NCBI RefSeq assembly: GCF_014644295.1
Contig: NZ_BMKK01000009.1
Span: 62,001-126,000 of the forward strand
Direction: 5' to 3'
From: Emticicia aquatilis
Lineage (GTDB): Bacteria > Bacteroidota > Bacteroidia > Cytophagales > Spirosomataceae
Length of the DNA: 64,000 nucleotides
This document shows, piece after piece, positions 18,414 to 27,282 of this stretch. Below the pieces are notes generated by a model. It saw only the letters and a program-made list of their open reading frames with translations. It did no database searches and was not told the origin of the DNA. Within the stretch, counting starts at the first letter, position 1; the number at the start of each line of letters is the position of its first letter. A program made the translations under genes and the position numbers.

Positions 18414-21400
18414 ATGAAAAAATTTACTCTACGGAGTATCTTTGTCTTGTTGCTCGGGGCAGTAGGTGCTTTGTCAGTTCCTAACGTTTTTGCTGGTCCC
18501 AGTTCAGGTAAAATACTTGAACAAAAAGTATCGGGAAAAGTAACCGATTCGGAAAAAGGAGAAGCACTTCCAGGGGTGAGTATTCTCATCAAAGGCACTC
18601 AAAAAGGCACGACAACAGATGCTAATGGCGACTATACCCTCACTGTTGCAGACAGCAAAGCGGTATTGGTTTTCAGTATTGTGGGCTATGAGCCACAAGA
18701 GGTTGCGGTTGGAAACCGTACTACCATAAACGTTGGTATGAAATCTGACACAAAGACTTTGGGCGAAGTGGTGGTCGTAGGTTATGGCGTACAGAAAAAA
18801 GAAACCATTACTGGTTCGGTTGCATCAGTAAAAGGTTCTGAATTAATCAAGTCGCCAACCGTAAACTTAAGTAACTCAATCGCTGGTCGTATGGCTGGTG
18901 TTGTGGCAGTGAACAGAAGTGGTGAGCCTGGTGCCGATGGTTCGGCAATTCGTATTCGTGGCTCAAATACCCTCAACAATGGAGATGCCCTTATTGTAGT
19001 TGATGGTATCCCGAACCGTGCGGGTGGTCTTGACCGTATTAATCCAAACGACATCGAAAGTGTTTCAGTTTTGAAAGATGCTTCGGCAGCTATCTACGGT
19101 TCTCGTGCTGCCAATGGTGTTATCTTGATTACTACCAAACGTGGAAAAACTGGAAAACCACAAGTTTCGTATTCGGCTAACCAAGGTTTCGCACAACCTA
19201 CCGTAATCCCTAAATTGGCCAATGCAGCTCAGTACGTGAGTATGCTCAATGACCTTGATATTTATGGTTTGCCTGTGAGCGAATGGGCTGCTGCTAACTC
19301 GGCCTACAAATCGACGGGTTCGTACACTCGTCCTGACGGAACAATCAGAAAAGCTCCTTTTACGCCTAAAGATATTCAACAATACTCTGATGGCTCTGAC
19401 CCTTGGCTTCACCCAAATACTGATTGGTACAAAGCTACATTGAAACCGTGGTCGCCTCAAACTCAGCATAATTTACAAGTTACGGGTGGTACAGAAAACG
19501 TAAAATATCTGGCTTCGATTGGCTACCAAAATCAAGATGGTTTCTACAAAAACTCAGCCACGGCTTATCAACAATATGATATTCGCTTTAATATTGATGC
19601 AAAAATCAATAAGTACATCGACCTCAACGTAGGTATCTTAGGCCGTGAAGAAGCTCGCAACTACCCTACTCGTTCGGCTGCTGCTATCTTCAGAATGCAG
19701 ATGCGTGGAAAACCACAACAACAAGCTTATTGGCCAAACGGTCTTCCGGGTCCTGATATCGAAAACGGCGAAAACCCAGTTGTAATCACTACAAGTCTAT
19801 CGGGTTATGACCGTCAGAAACAAGACTATATCCAAACAAATGGCTCACTCGATATTAAAATTCCGTGGGTACAAGGTTTGAAATTTACAGGAACTGCCGC
19901 TATCGACAAAAGATTGGGAACAAGAAAATTATGGCAAATTCCGTGGACACTTTATCAACAAGGCTCTGGCTTCGAGGCTGATGGTACAACACCTAAGTTA
20001 GTTGCGAGCAAGAGAGGTCCAGCTGAGCCAAACTTAACACAATCATTCGATGACCAATTGAATATCTTGCTCGGTGGAGTTGCTACTTATGAGCGTAAAT
20101 TTGGTAATCATGGCTTAACGGTATTGGCAGGAACAAACACTGAAACTATCGAAGGAAATAACTTCAATGCTTATCGTCGTTATTTCATCTCTCCTGCTCT
20201 CGACCAAATGTTTGCGGGTGGCGACCTCGAAAGAAACAACGGTGGTGGTGGATTTGAAACTGCACGTATCAACTATTTTGGTCGTGTGGCTTATAACCTC
20301 AAAGAAAAATACTTAGTTGAGTTTTTGTGGAGATATGATGGTTCTGACCGTTTCCCTAAAGCAACTCGCTATGGTTTCTTCCCAGGTGTAATGGCAGGTT
20401 GGGTACTTTCTGAAGAAAAATTCATGAAAGAAATTCCAGCAATCAGTTTCTTGAAATTGAGAGGTTCGTGGGGACAACTTGGAAACGACCAAGTGAACCT
20501 TCCTAACTCTTCTACTCCTGCAACATACCAATACTTGTCAACTTACGGTTTCCGTAGTTATATCTTAGGTGATGCAGAGCAAAAAACATTATTTGAGACT
20601 CGTCTTCCTAACGAAAACATTACTTGGGAAGTTGCCTCTAACTCAAACGTTGGTTTAGAAGGTCAATTATTTAACGGAAAAATCAACTTCGAGTTTGATT
20701 ATTTCTACAACTACCGTTCAAAAATCCTTTGGTTTAAAAATGCTTCGGTACCACAATCGACAGGTATTACACTTCCTGCTCAAAACATTGGTGAAGTATC
20801 AAACCGTGGATTTGACTTTAATGTTGGCTACCGTGGACAAGCTGGCGAATTTAAGTATAATGTAAGTGTAAACGGTGGTTATTCTAAAAACCGAATCGAA
20901 TTCTGGGATGAAGCTCCAGGTGCTCCAGAATGGCAACGCACAACTGGCCGCCCGATGAATACTTTCATGGCTTACCTTTATGATGGTGTATTCAAAGACC
21001 AAGCTGCTATTGATGCTCGTGGTATTGATTATTCGGCTATCGTAAAAGAACTCCGCCCTGGCGACATGAAGTATAAAGATTACAACGGTGATGGCAAAAT
21101 CACACCTGACGACCAAGTAAGAACTGATAATACTACACTTCCGCTTTTCCAAGGAGGTATCAATCTCGGTGCTCAATACAAAAACTTTGACCTCACTATC
21201 TTGATTCAAGGTGCAGCAGGTGCAAAACAATATGTAAGTGCTGGTGAAATGGGTAATATCGGTAACTATTTGCTTGACATCTATCAAAATCGTTGGACGA
21301 TTGACAATCCAAGCGATGTACACCCACGTATCGCTAACCGTTCTGACCAATATTTTTCGGGTGGAAACACTTATTGGTTGAGAAGCACAGATTATATGCG

Positions 21401-21605
21401 TTTGAAAAACTTCGAATTAGGCTATACGATTCCTGAAGTAATCGGCAAAAAAGTTGGTTTTAGCAGCATGAGACTCTACGCAAGTGGTATCAATTTATTT
21501 ACGATTGACAAATTGAAAGTATTTGACCCAGAAACAGCAAGTACAACTGGTCAATATTATCCTCAATCAAGAGTTCTTAACTTAGGCTTAAACGTTAAAT
21601 TTTAA
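18414..21605 (+). CDS. SusC/RagA-family TonB-dependent outer-membrane transporter (right arm)
   Basis: 1063 residues. Signal peptide ending near NVFAG, carboxypeptidase-regulatory-like domain (KVSGKVTDSEKGEALPGVSI, SIVGYEPQEV), VVVGYGVQKKETITG, then the TonB plug (NLSNSIAGRMAGVVAV, IRIRGSNTLNNGDALIVVDG, SVSVLKDASAAIYGSRAANG) and a barrel ending in VLNLGLNVKF. It matches the left-arm SusC block by block (NxxDxWPNGxPGPDIENGxNPxVITT, GDMKxxDYNGDGKIT) but differs enough to suggest an old duplication and possibly a different ligand. The susD gene follows 11 bases later. Transcription starts from the region with operator 3. Confidence 0.95.
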   Translation: MKKFTLRSIFVLLLGAVGALSVPNVFAGPSSGKILEQKVSGKVTDSEKGEALPGVSILIKGTQKGTTTDANGDYTLTVADSKAVLVFSIVGYEPQEVAVGNRTTINVGMKSDTKTLGEVVVVGYGVQKKETITGSVASVKGSELIKSPTVNLSNSIAGRMAGVVAVNRSGEPGADGSAIRIRGSNTLNNGDALIVVDGIPNRAGGLDRINPNDIESVSVLKDASAAIYGSRAANGVILITTKRGKTGKPQVSYSANQGFAQPTVIPKLANAAQYVSMLNDLDIYGLPVSEWAAANSAYKSTGSYTRPDGTIRKAPFTPKDIQQYSDGSDPWLHPNTDWYKATLKPWSPQTQHNLQVTGGTENVKYLASIGYQNQDGFYKNSATAYQQYDIRFNIDAKINKYIDLNVGILGREEARNYPTRSAAAIFRMQMRGKPQQQAYWPNGLPGPDIENGENPVVITTSLSGYDRQKQDYIQTNGSLDIKIPWVQGLKFTGTAAIDKRLGTRKLWQIPWTLYQQGSGFEADGTTPKLVASKRGPAEPNLTQSFDDQLNILLGGVATYERKFGNHGLTVLAGTNTETIEGNNFNAYRRYFISPALDQMFAGGDLERNNGGGGFETARINYFGRVAYNLKEKYLVEFLWRYDGSDRFPKATRYGFFPGVMAGWVLSEEKFMKEIPAISFLKLRGSWGQLGNDQVNLPNSSTPATYQYLSTYGFRSYILGDAEQKTLFETRLPNENITWEVASNSNVGLEGQLFNGKINFEFDYFYNYRSKILWFKNASVPQSTGITLPAQNIGEVSNRGFDFNVGYRGQAGEFKYNVSVNGGYSKNRIEFWDEAPGAPEWQRTTGRPMNTFMAYLYDGVFKDQAAIDARGIDYSAIVKELRPGDMKYKDYNGDGKITPDDQVRTDNTTLPLFQGGINLGAQYKNFDLTILIQGAAGAKQYVSAGEMGNIGNYLLDIYQNRWTIDNPSDVHPRIANRSDQYFSGGNTYWLRSTDYMRLKNFELGYTIPEVIGKKVGFSSMRLYASGINLFTIDKLKVFDPETASTTGQYYPQSRVLNLGLNVKF

Positions 21606-21616
21606 TTATTAGAAAA

Positions 21617-23473
21617 ATGAAAATGTATAAAAAAATAATTTTGTCATTCTTTACAGTTTCGTTTTTTACGATTAGTTGTAACGATGACTTTGTAGATACT
21701 AAACCGCTCGACCAACTCTCGCAAGAGGTAGTATGGGGCGATGCTTCTTTGGCCGAAGCCTTTGTAAGCGAATTGTACGGAGGCTTAGGTGTGGGCGGTT
21801 TCAATGAGCAAATGCTTGCTTCATTAACTGACGAAACAATTTTTACACACCCAGGTAGAGGTATAACAACTGTTACAGAAGGTAGAAGTAATCCTGCTGA
21901 CCCAGGTTGGATTAACGGTACTTTAAGTTGGGTGAATATGTACTCAAGAATCAGAGCTTGTAATTTAGCTCTCGCTAACTTAGCAAAACCACAATTCCCT
22001 AATACAGGTAATATCGTTGAGCGACTTATTGGCGAAACTAAGTTTATGCGTGCTTATTATTACCACCAATTGGTGCGTTATTATGGTGGTGTGCCAATCG
22101 TTGATAAGGCTTTTGCATTAACTGATGCAGATTTCTTGACACCTCGTAATACTTTTGAGGAATGTCTAAACTTCATAGTAAAAGACCTCGACGAAGCAGC
22201 TACTCTACTTGATGGCAAATCACTACAAAAAGGTCGTGCTACAAAAGCTGCGGCATTAGCTCTTAAATCACGTATGCTAATTTATGCTGCCAGTGACTTA
22301 TATGATGTGCCAACGGCTAAAGCAAAATCTAAAGCAATGGCATCTTTCGGAAAGCCTGAGTTGATGGGCTATGTATCGGGTAGCCGTACTGAACGTTGGC
22401 AAAAAGCAAAAGCTGCTGCAAAAGCAGTGCTTGACCTTTCGGGATACGGATTTCAATTAGGCTTAACTGCACCTGCAACTGCCGACCAAGGTACAACTAA
22501 CTACATAAACCAATCGCTTGCTCGTAATGGGGGACAAAACGAAATCATTTTTGGACGTTATTTTATCCAAAGCAAAAACGAAGATGGTGGTCGTGTTGGA
22601 CTTTTCAATGGCCCTAATGGCTACAATAACTGGGCTGGAAACACTCCAATCCAAGAATTGATTGATGATTATGAAATGATGGATGGCTCGAAATTCGATT
22701 GGACTAAACCAGAATTGGCAAAAAGCCCTTACGATAACCGTGACCCACGCTTAAAAGCATCTGTCTTATACGAAGGTTCTCCTTGGAAACCACGTTCAGC
22801 AAGTGCAGCTCCGCTTGACCCTGCCAACCAAATCCAAACTGGTGAATACGAAGTTATCTCGGGTGGAGCAAAGAAAACACACTTTGGTTTAGATACTCGT
22901 AAGAGTAGCATCGAAGACTGGAATGGTAGCTACACTGGTTATTATATGCGTAAGTTTACTGACCCTAACCCAGGTTTAGTTGACCAAAACTCGTGGCAAC
23001 AAATTCCTTGGCCGTTCTTACGTTATACTGAAGCAATGTTTAACTACGCTGAAGCATGTATCGAACTTGGCGAAGATGCCGAAGCCAGAAAATGGTTAAA
23101 CCAAATTCGTTTCCGTGCAGGTATGCCAGCTATCACTGAATCGGGCGATGCACTTCGTCAACGTTATCGCAATGAGCGTCGTATTGAGATGGTCTTTGAA
23201 GAACAACGTTACCACGATGCCCGCCGTTGGATGATTGCCCCAACCACGCTCGGCCGTAAGGCAAGTATCATTGTTGTAAAAGGCACACTTAAAGCAGGTA
23301 AAACTGTTTCGACATATAAGTATGACCCAAGCAACTACGATTATTCTTTCACAGTAGGTAAAATTGACCCAGGCAAAGAAAATCGTAACTGGGATGACAA
23401 AATTTATTTCTTACCAATTCATCGAGATGAAATGAATAGAAATAGTAAACTGGTACAAAACCCTGGTTACTAA
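21617..23473 (+). CDS. SusD/RagB-family nutrient-binding outer-membrane lipoprotein (right arm)
   Basis: 618 residues. Lipobox TISC (Cys21) and the SusD opening NDDFVDTKPLDQLSQ. Family landmarks: GETKFMRAYYYHQLVRYYGG, EARKWLNQIRFRAGMPAI, RYRNERRIEMVFEEQRYHDA and KLVQNPGY at the end. It pairs with the upstream SusC as its surface lid. It is paralogous to the left-arm SusD. A terminator follows directly, so the SusCD pair is a unit separate from the large FG-GAP lipoprotein gene downstream, just as in the left arm. Confidence 0.95.
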   Translation: MKMYKKIILSFFTVSFFTISCNDDFVDTKPLDQLSQEVVWGDASLAEAFVSELYGGLGVGGFNEQMLASLTDETIFTHPGRGITTVTEGRSNPADPGWINGTLSWVNMYSRIRACNLALANLAKPQFPNTGNIVERLIGETKFMRAYYYHQLVRYYGGVPIVDKAFALTDADFLTPRNTFEECLNFIVKDLDEAATLLDGKSLQKGRATKAAALALKSRMLIYAASDLYDVPTAKAKSKAMASFGKPELMGYVSGSRTERWQKAKAAAKAVLDLSGYGFQLGLTAPATADQGTTNYINQSLARNGGQNEIIFGRYFIQSKNEDGGRVGLFNGPNGYNNWAGNTPIQELIDDYEMMDGSKFDWTKPELAKSPYDNRDPRLKASVLYEGSPWKPRSASAAPLDPANQIQTGEYEVISGGAKKTHFGLDTRKSSIEDWNGSYTGYYMRKFTDPNPGLVDQNSWQQIPWPFLRYTEAMFNYAEACIELGEDAEARKWLNQIRFRAGMPAITESGDALRQRYRNERRIEMVFEEQRYHDARRWMIAPTTLGRKASIIVVKGTLKAGKTVSTYKYDPSNYDYSFTVGKIDPGKENRNWDDKIYFLPIHRDEMNRNSKLVQNPGY

Positions 23474-23489
23474 TATACGTTTTGAATCA

Positions 23490-23534
23490 AAATGGGTAGT
23501 TGAAGGTAGTAATACTTTTAGCTACCCATTTTTT
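23490..23534 (+). terminator. Terminator after the right susD gene
   Basis: A ten-pair stem (AAAATGGGTAG with CTACCCATTTT), a loop of about 22 bases and a T run (TTTTTTC). It mirrors the terminator after the left susD. Confidence 0.8.
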
Positions 23535-23654
23535 CTATTTCATAATTCAATTCTTTCTATCATAACACATCTTTGTATATTTGTTTTCTTTTACAATAAA
23601 GCAAATATCAACCCCACTTTTTATTCTCCCATTCGGAGACTATTGACCTAAAAA

Positions 23655-26600
23655 ATGAAAATCTCTACAATCGCATACCTATTATTAATAAGTGTATTCA
23701 TTACAAGCTGTAATAAGTCGTCATCAGAGGTAACCGAAGATGAAGATGAAGGTGAAAAACAAGAACCCATATTTACGTTACTTTTTCCCGATAAAACCAA
23801 CGTCGATTTTCAGAATGTCATTAACGAAGGCCTAAACACCAATGTATTGATGTATGAATACTTCTATAATGGTGGAGGTGTAGCGGTTGGCGATGTAAAT
23901 GGCGATGGCCTCGAAGACCTCTACTTTACGAGCAACATGCAGCAAAACAAATTGTATCTGAATAAAAGCAAGATGCAATTTAAAGACATAACAACCCCAG
24001 CAGGTGTTGCAGGTCGTGAAGGCCCTTGGAAAACAGGTACTACGATGGTAGATATAAACGCCGACGGAAAACTTGATATTTATGTGTGCCACTCGGGCAA
24101 CCTCATGCCTGAAAAAAAAGCCAATGAGTTATTCGTCAATCAAGGTAATGATGCTAATGGTATTCCTAAGTTTATTGAACAAGCCAAACAATATGGACTT
24201 GATAGTCCAGCATCAAGTACTAATGCTTACTTCTTCGATGCCGACAAAGATGGTGACTTAGATATGTTTTTACTCAATCATAATATCAAGTCGCTGCCTG
24301 TTCTTGACGAAGCCCGTACGGCAGCACTCATCAAGCAAGATGATGCCGTAAGTGGTTCGAGATTTTATAAAAATGATAAAGGTTTTTTCAGAGATATTAC
24401 TCGCCAAGCAGGTATCCAAAGTTCGGCTTTATCTTATGGGCTTGGGGCGGGAATCGCAGATTTTAATCAAGATGGCTGGCCAGATATTTATGTGAGTAAT
24501 GATTATGCCGTACCTGATAGGTTATACATTAATAATAAAAACGGAACTTTCAAGGAAGTAAGCAACGAACAACTCGGCCATACCTCTAATTTCTCGATGG
24601 GAAATGATGTAGCCGACATTAACAATGACCTCTTACCCGACATTTTCACACTTGATATGCTTCCTGAAGATAATCGTCGTCAGAAATTATTGATGGCACC
24701 CGATAATTATGATAAGTTTGATTTGAGTGTAAGGTCAGGGTTTCATCACCAATATATGCGAAATATGCTCCAACTCAATAACGGAAACGGCACATTTAGC
24801 GAAATTGGGCAAGTTTCGGGTATTTCCAATACAGACTGGAGTTGGGCTGCCCTTTTTGCCGATTATGACAACGACGGTTTGAAAGACTTATACATCACGA
24901 ACGGGTATCTGCACGATTATACCAACCTTGATTTCTTGAAATACATGGACGATTTCATGGCTACCAAACAAGGTGGTTTCCAACGAACCGATGTACTTGA
25001 ATTGGTTCAAAAAATGCCTTCATCCAATGTAAAAAACTACATTTTCAGAAATAATGGTCAACTCAGCTTCAAAGACCAAACTACCAATTGGGGCTTGGGC
25101 GAGCAGTCGAATAGTAGCGGAGCGGCTTATGCCGATTTAGATAATGACGGAGATTTAGATTTAGTGGTCAATAATATTAATTCACCTGCATTTATCTACC
25201 AAAACGAAGCCAACAATAAACTTGGCAATCAGTTTTTGAAAGTAAAACTCAACGGTGAAAACGGTAATAAAATGGGTATTGGTGCCAAAGTTTATCTATA
25301 TGCTCAAGGAAAAAGTCAATATCAAGAGCAAATGCCTACTCGTGGTTTTCAATCGAATGTGAGTTTTACGTTGAATTTCGGTTTGGGTAAAAATGCTAAA
25401 ATCGACTCAATAAAAGTTATTTGGAATAGCGATAAAAGTCAAGTTTTGACCAACGTCCAACCTAATCAAACTTTAGTTTTAGAAGAAAAAAATGCTACGA
25501 ATAAAGCAAATTTAGGCATTCAGAGTAATACAATTTTCACGGAAGTAACTTCTCCAATCATATCGGTTCAGAATAAAACGACTTATAATGATTTCAAAAG
25601 ACAAATTTTGTTGACCAACTCTCAATCTTATATAAGTCCAGTAATGGCCAAAGGTGATGTCAACAACGATGGTCTTGAAGATGTTTTTGTAGGTGGAAGT
25701 TATGGCAAAAACAGCGAACTTTATATTCAATCGAATGGCTCGTCATTACAATTTACAAAGAAACCGTTTCCTTCAAATCCTAATGCAGATGTGAGTGATG
25801 CTGTTTTCTTTGATGCCAACGGCGATGGCTTTCAAGATATTTATGTGGCTCACGGTGGCTACGGAAATTTCACCGAAAATGACCCAAATCTACAAGACCA
25901 ACTTTTCTTGAATAACGGCAAAGGCGATTTCCAACTTAGTGCTTCTGCCCTACCTGCTATGCTTACAAGCACAGGTTGTGTACGAGTAACCGACATCAAT
26001 GGCGATTCAAAACCTGACCTTTTTGTGGGTGGTAGAGTTTCGGTGGGCAAATATCCAAACATTCCACGTAGTTATGTGTTAATCAATGATGGTAAAGGAA
26101 ACGGTTCGTCGCCACGATTCAAAGACAACACACCAGAAGAATTAAAAAACATCGGTATGGTAACAGATGCCGCTTTTGTTGATTTGAATAAAGATAAAAA
26201 ACAAGAGTTAGTAGTTGTTGGTGAATGGATGCCAATAACAGTTTTTGAAGTTACCGAAGGTAAACTGACAGATAAAACCGAAAATTATTTTGACCGTAAA
26301 CTATCAGGATGGTGGAATAAACTGACAGTTGAAGACCTCAATGGCGATGGTTCGCCCGACTTATTAGTTGGTAATTTAGGGCTGAATAGTCAGTGTAAAG
26401 TAAGCGATAAACAACCTACCGAACTTTACTACAAAGACTTCGACGATAATGGTAGCATCGACCCAATTTTGTGTACTTATATTCAGGGAAAAAGTTATCC
26501 ATATTTGACTCGTGACGAATTATTGGAGCAAGTACCAACCAAACGACCAAAATTTACGTCTTATGATAGTTACTCAAATGCAACCTTGACTGATGTTTTT

Positions 26601-27002
26601 GGCGAAGATGAACTAAAAGATGCTAAAAAACTGGAAACAAACTATTTAAAAACAGTCCTTTTAACACAAAATGCCCAAGGAAAGTTTGAAGAAAAAGCAC
26701 TCCCGATTGAGGTTCAGTTTGCACCGATTTATACAATTACAATTACTGATTACGACCAAGATGGCAAAAAAGACCTTATCATGTGTGGTAATTTGAATAA
26801 AGCTCGTCTGAAATTTGGCAAATATGATGCCAACTACGGGCTATTGCTCAAGGGCGATGGAAAAGGGCAATTCGTGAGTATTCCTCAACGTCAATCAGGT
26901 TTTAATTTACAAGGCGATGTACGCTCTGCTTTATCAATTAAAAACCATATTTTATTCGGAATCAACCAGCAGGGCATCCGAGCATTTAAAACCAAATTAT
27001 AA
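23655..27002 (+). CDS. Large FG-GAP/VCBS lipoprotein with internal ASPIC/UnbV domain (CRTAC1-like)
   Basis: 1115 residues. Lipobox ITSC (Cys19) and an acidic linker (EVTEDEDEGEKQE). The order is an FG-GAP propeller (calcium loops DVNGDGLED, DINADGKLD, DADKDGDLD, DFNQDGWPD, DYDNDGLKD, DLDNDGDLD), an ASPIC/UnbV segment near 540-610 (MGIGAKVYLYAQGK ... FGLGKNAKIDSIKVIW), then a second propeller (DVNNDGLED, DANGDGFQD, DLNGDGSPD, DYDQDGKKD). The left-arm relative has only the first propeller and ASPIC part plus a membrane helix, so this one is a doubled form anchored by lipid. Likely surface-exposed and calcium-stabilised; ligand unknown. It may be co-controlled with SusCD despite the intervening terminator. 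Confidence 0.85.
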   Translation: MKISTIAYLLLISVFITSCNKSSSEVTEDEDEGEKQEPIFTLLFPDKTNVDFQNVINEGLNTNVLMYEYFYNGGGVAVGDVNGDGLEDLYFTSNMQQNKLYLNKSKMQFKDITTPAGVAGREGPWKTGTTMVDINADGKLDIYVCHSGNLMPEKKANELFVNQGNDANGIPKFIEQAKQYGLDSPASSTNAYFFDADKDGDLDMFLLNHNIKSLPVLDEARTAALIKQDDAVSGSRFYKNDKGFFRDITRQAGIQSSALSYGLGAGIADFNQDGWPDIYVSNDYAVPDRLYINNKNGTFKEVSNEQLGHTSNFSMGNDVADINNDLLPDIFTLDMLPEDNRRQKLLMAPDNYDKFDLSVRSGFHHQYMRNMLQLNNGNGTFSEIGQVSGISNTDWSWAALFADYDNDGLKDLYITNGYLHDYTNLDFLKYMDDFMATKQGGFQRTDVLELVQKMPSSNVKNYIFRNNGQLSFKDQTTNWGLGEQSNSSGAAYADLDNDGDLDLVVNNINSPAFIYQNEANNKLGNQFLKVKLNGENGNKMGIGAKVYLYAQGKSQYQEQMPTRGFQSNVSFTLNFGLGKNAKIDSIKVIWNSDKSQVLTNVQPNQTLVLEEKNATNKANLGIQSNTIFTEVTSPIISVQNKTTYNDFKRQILLTNSQSYISPVMAKGDVNNDGLEDVFVGGSYGKNSELYIQSNGSSLQFTKKPFPSNPNADVSDAVFFDANGDGFQDIYVAHGGYGNFTENDPNLQDQLFLNNGKGDFQLSASALPAMLTSTGCVRVTDINGDSKPDLFVGGRVSVGKYPNIPRSYVLINDGKGNGSSPRFKDNTPEELKNIGMVTDAAFVDLNKDKKQELVVVGEWMPITVFEVTEGKLTDKTENYFDRKLSGWWNKLTVEDLNGDGSPDLLVGNLGLNSQCKVSDKQPTELYYKDFDDNGSIDPILCTYIQGKSYPYLTRDELLEQVPTKRPKFTSYDSYSNATLTDVFGEDELKDAKKLETNYLKTVLLTQNAQGKFEEKALPIEVQFAPIYTITITDYDQDGKKDLIMCGNLNKARLKFGKYDANYGLLLKGDGKGQFVSIPQRQSGFNLQGDVRSALSIKNHILFGINQQGIRAFKTKL

Positions 27003-27041
27003 GAAAAACATTATATACTTTCTTAGAATTTTACAAATTAT

Positions 27042-27057
27042 GTGCAAACCTTTGCAA
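27042..27057. promoter_or_regulatory. LacI-type operator 4 (upstream of galK)
   Basis: GTGCAAACCTTTGCAA, the same 16-base frame as the sites between the susC genes, with a changed centre and one changed outer base. Confidence 0.7.
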
Positions 27058-27084
27058 TACCATATTATAGGCGAGAATAAGACT

Positions 27085-27100
27085 ATTCAAACGATTGCAC
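27085..27100. promoter_or_regulatory. LacI-type operator 5 (upstream of galK)
   Basis: ATTCAAACGATTGCAC. The right half is intact and the left half carries two changes. Its centre is 43 bases from operator 4, nearly the same spacing as operators 1 and 2. Confidence 0.6.
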
Positions 27101-27156
27101 TGATAGTTATTTGACTGTTTTTCAAAATTTTATCTATAATTTATTCAAAAAAATAT

Positions 27157-27164
27157 TATTTTTG
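27157..27164 (+). promoter_or_regulatory. Possible -7 box upstream of galK
   Basis: TATTTTTG fits the Bacteroidota -7 consensus TAnnTTTG. No convincing TTTG lies 19-21 bases upstream. It is 57 bases downstream of operator 5 and 49 bases ahead of a terminator-like hairpin. Confidence 0.35.
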
Positions 27165-27212
27165 ATATTAGTAGAAAGAATCAAAAGTGATTAAGTTAAC
27201 AAAACTTTATAG

Positions 27213-27246
27213 AAGCCCCGATGTTTCTTGGGGCTTTCTTTTTTTT
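27213..27246 (+). terminator. Terminator-like hairpin between the FG-GAP gene and galK
   Basis: AAGCCCC pairs with GGGGCTT around a ten-base loop and is followed by a T-rich run (TTTCTTTTTTTT), a strong plus-strand intrinsic terminator. It ends 36 bases before the galK ATG. It may end the upstream operon or act as an attenuator in the galK leader. Confidence 0.85.
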
Positions 27247-27282
27247 ACTCTTTAACCAAAAACACAAACTATTGACAATATA

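Noticed and set aside
20799-21350. Minus-strand 183-codon frame inside the right-arm susC
   Set aside because: A shadow of the susC coding frame; the protein sequence is low in structure and has no family features.
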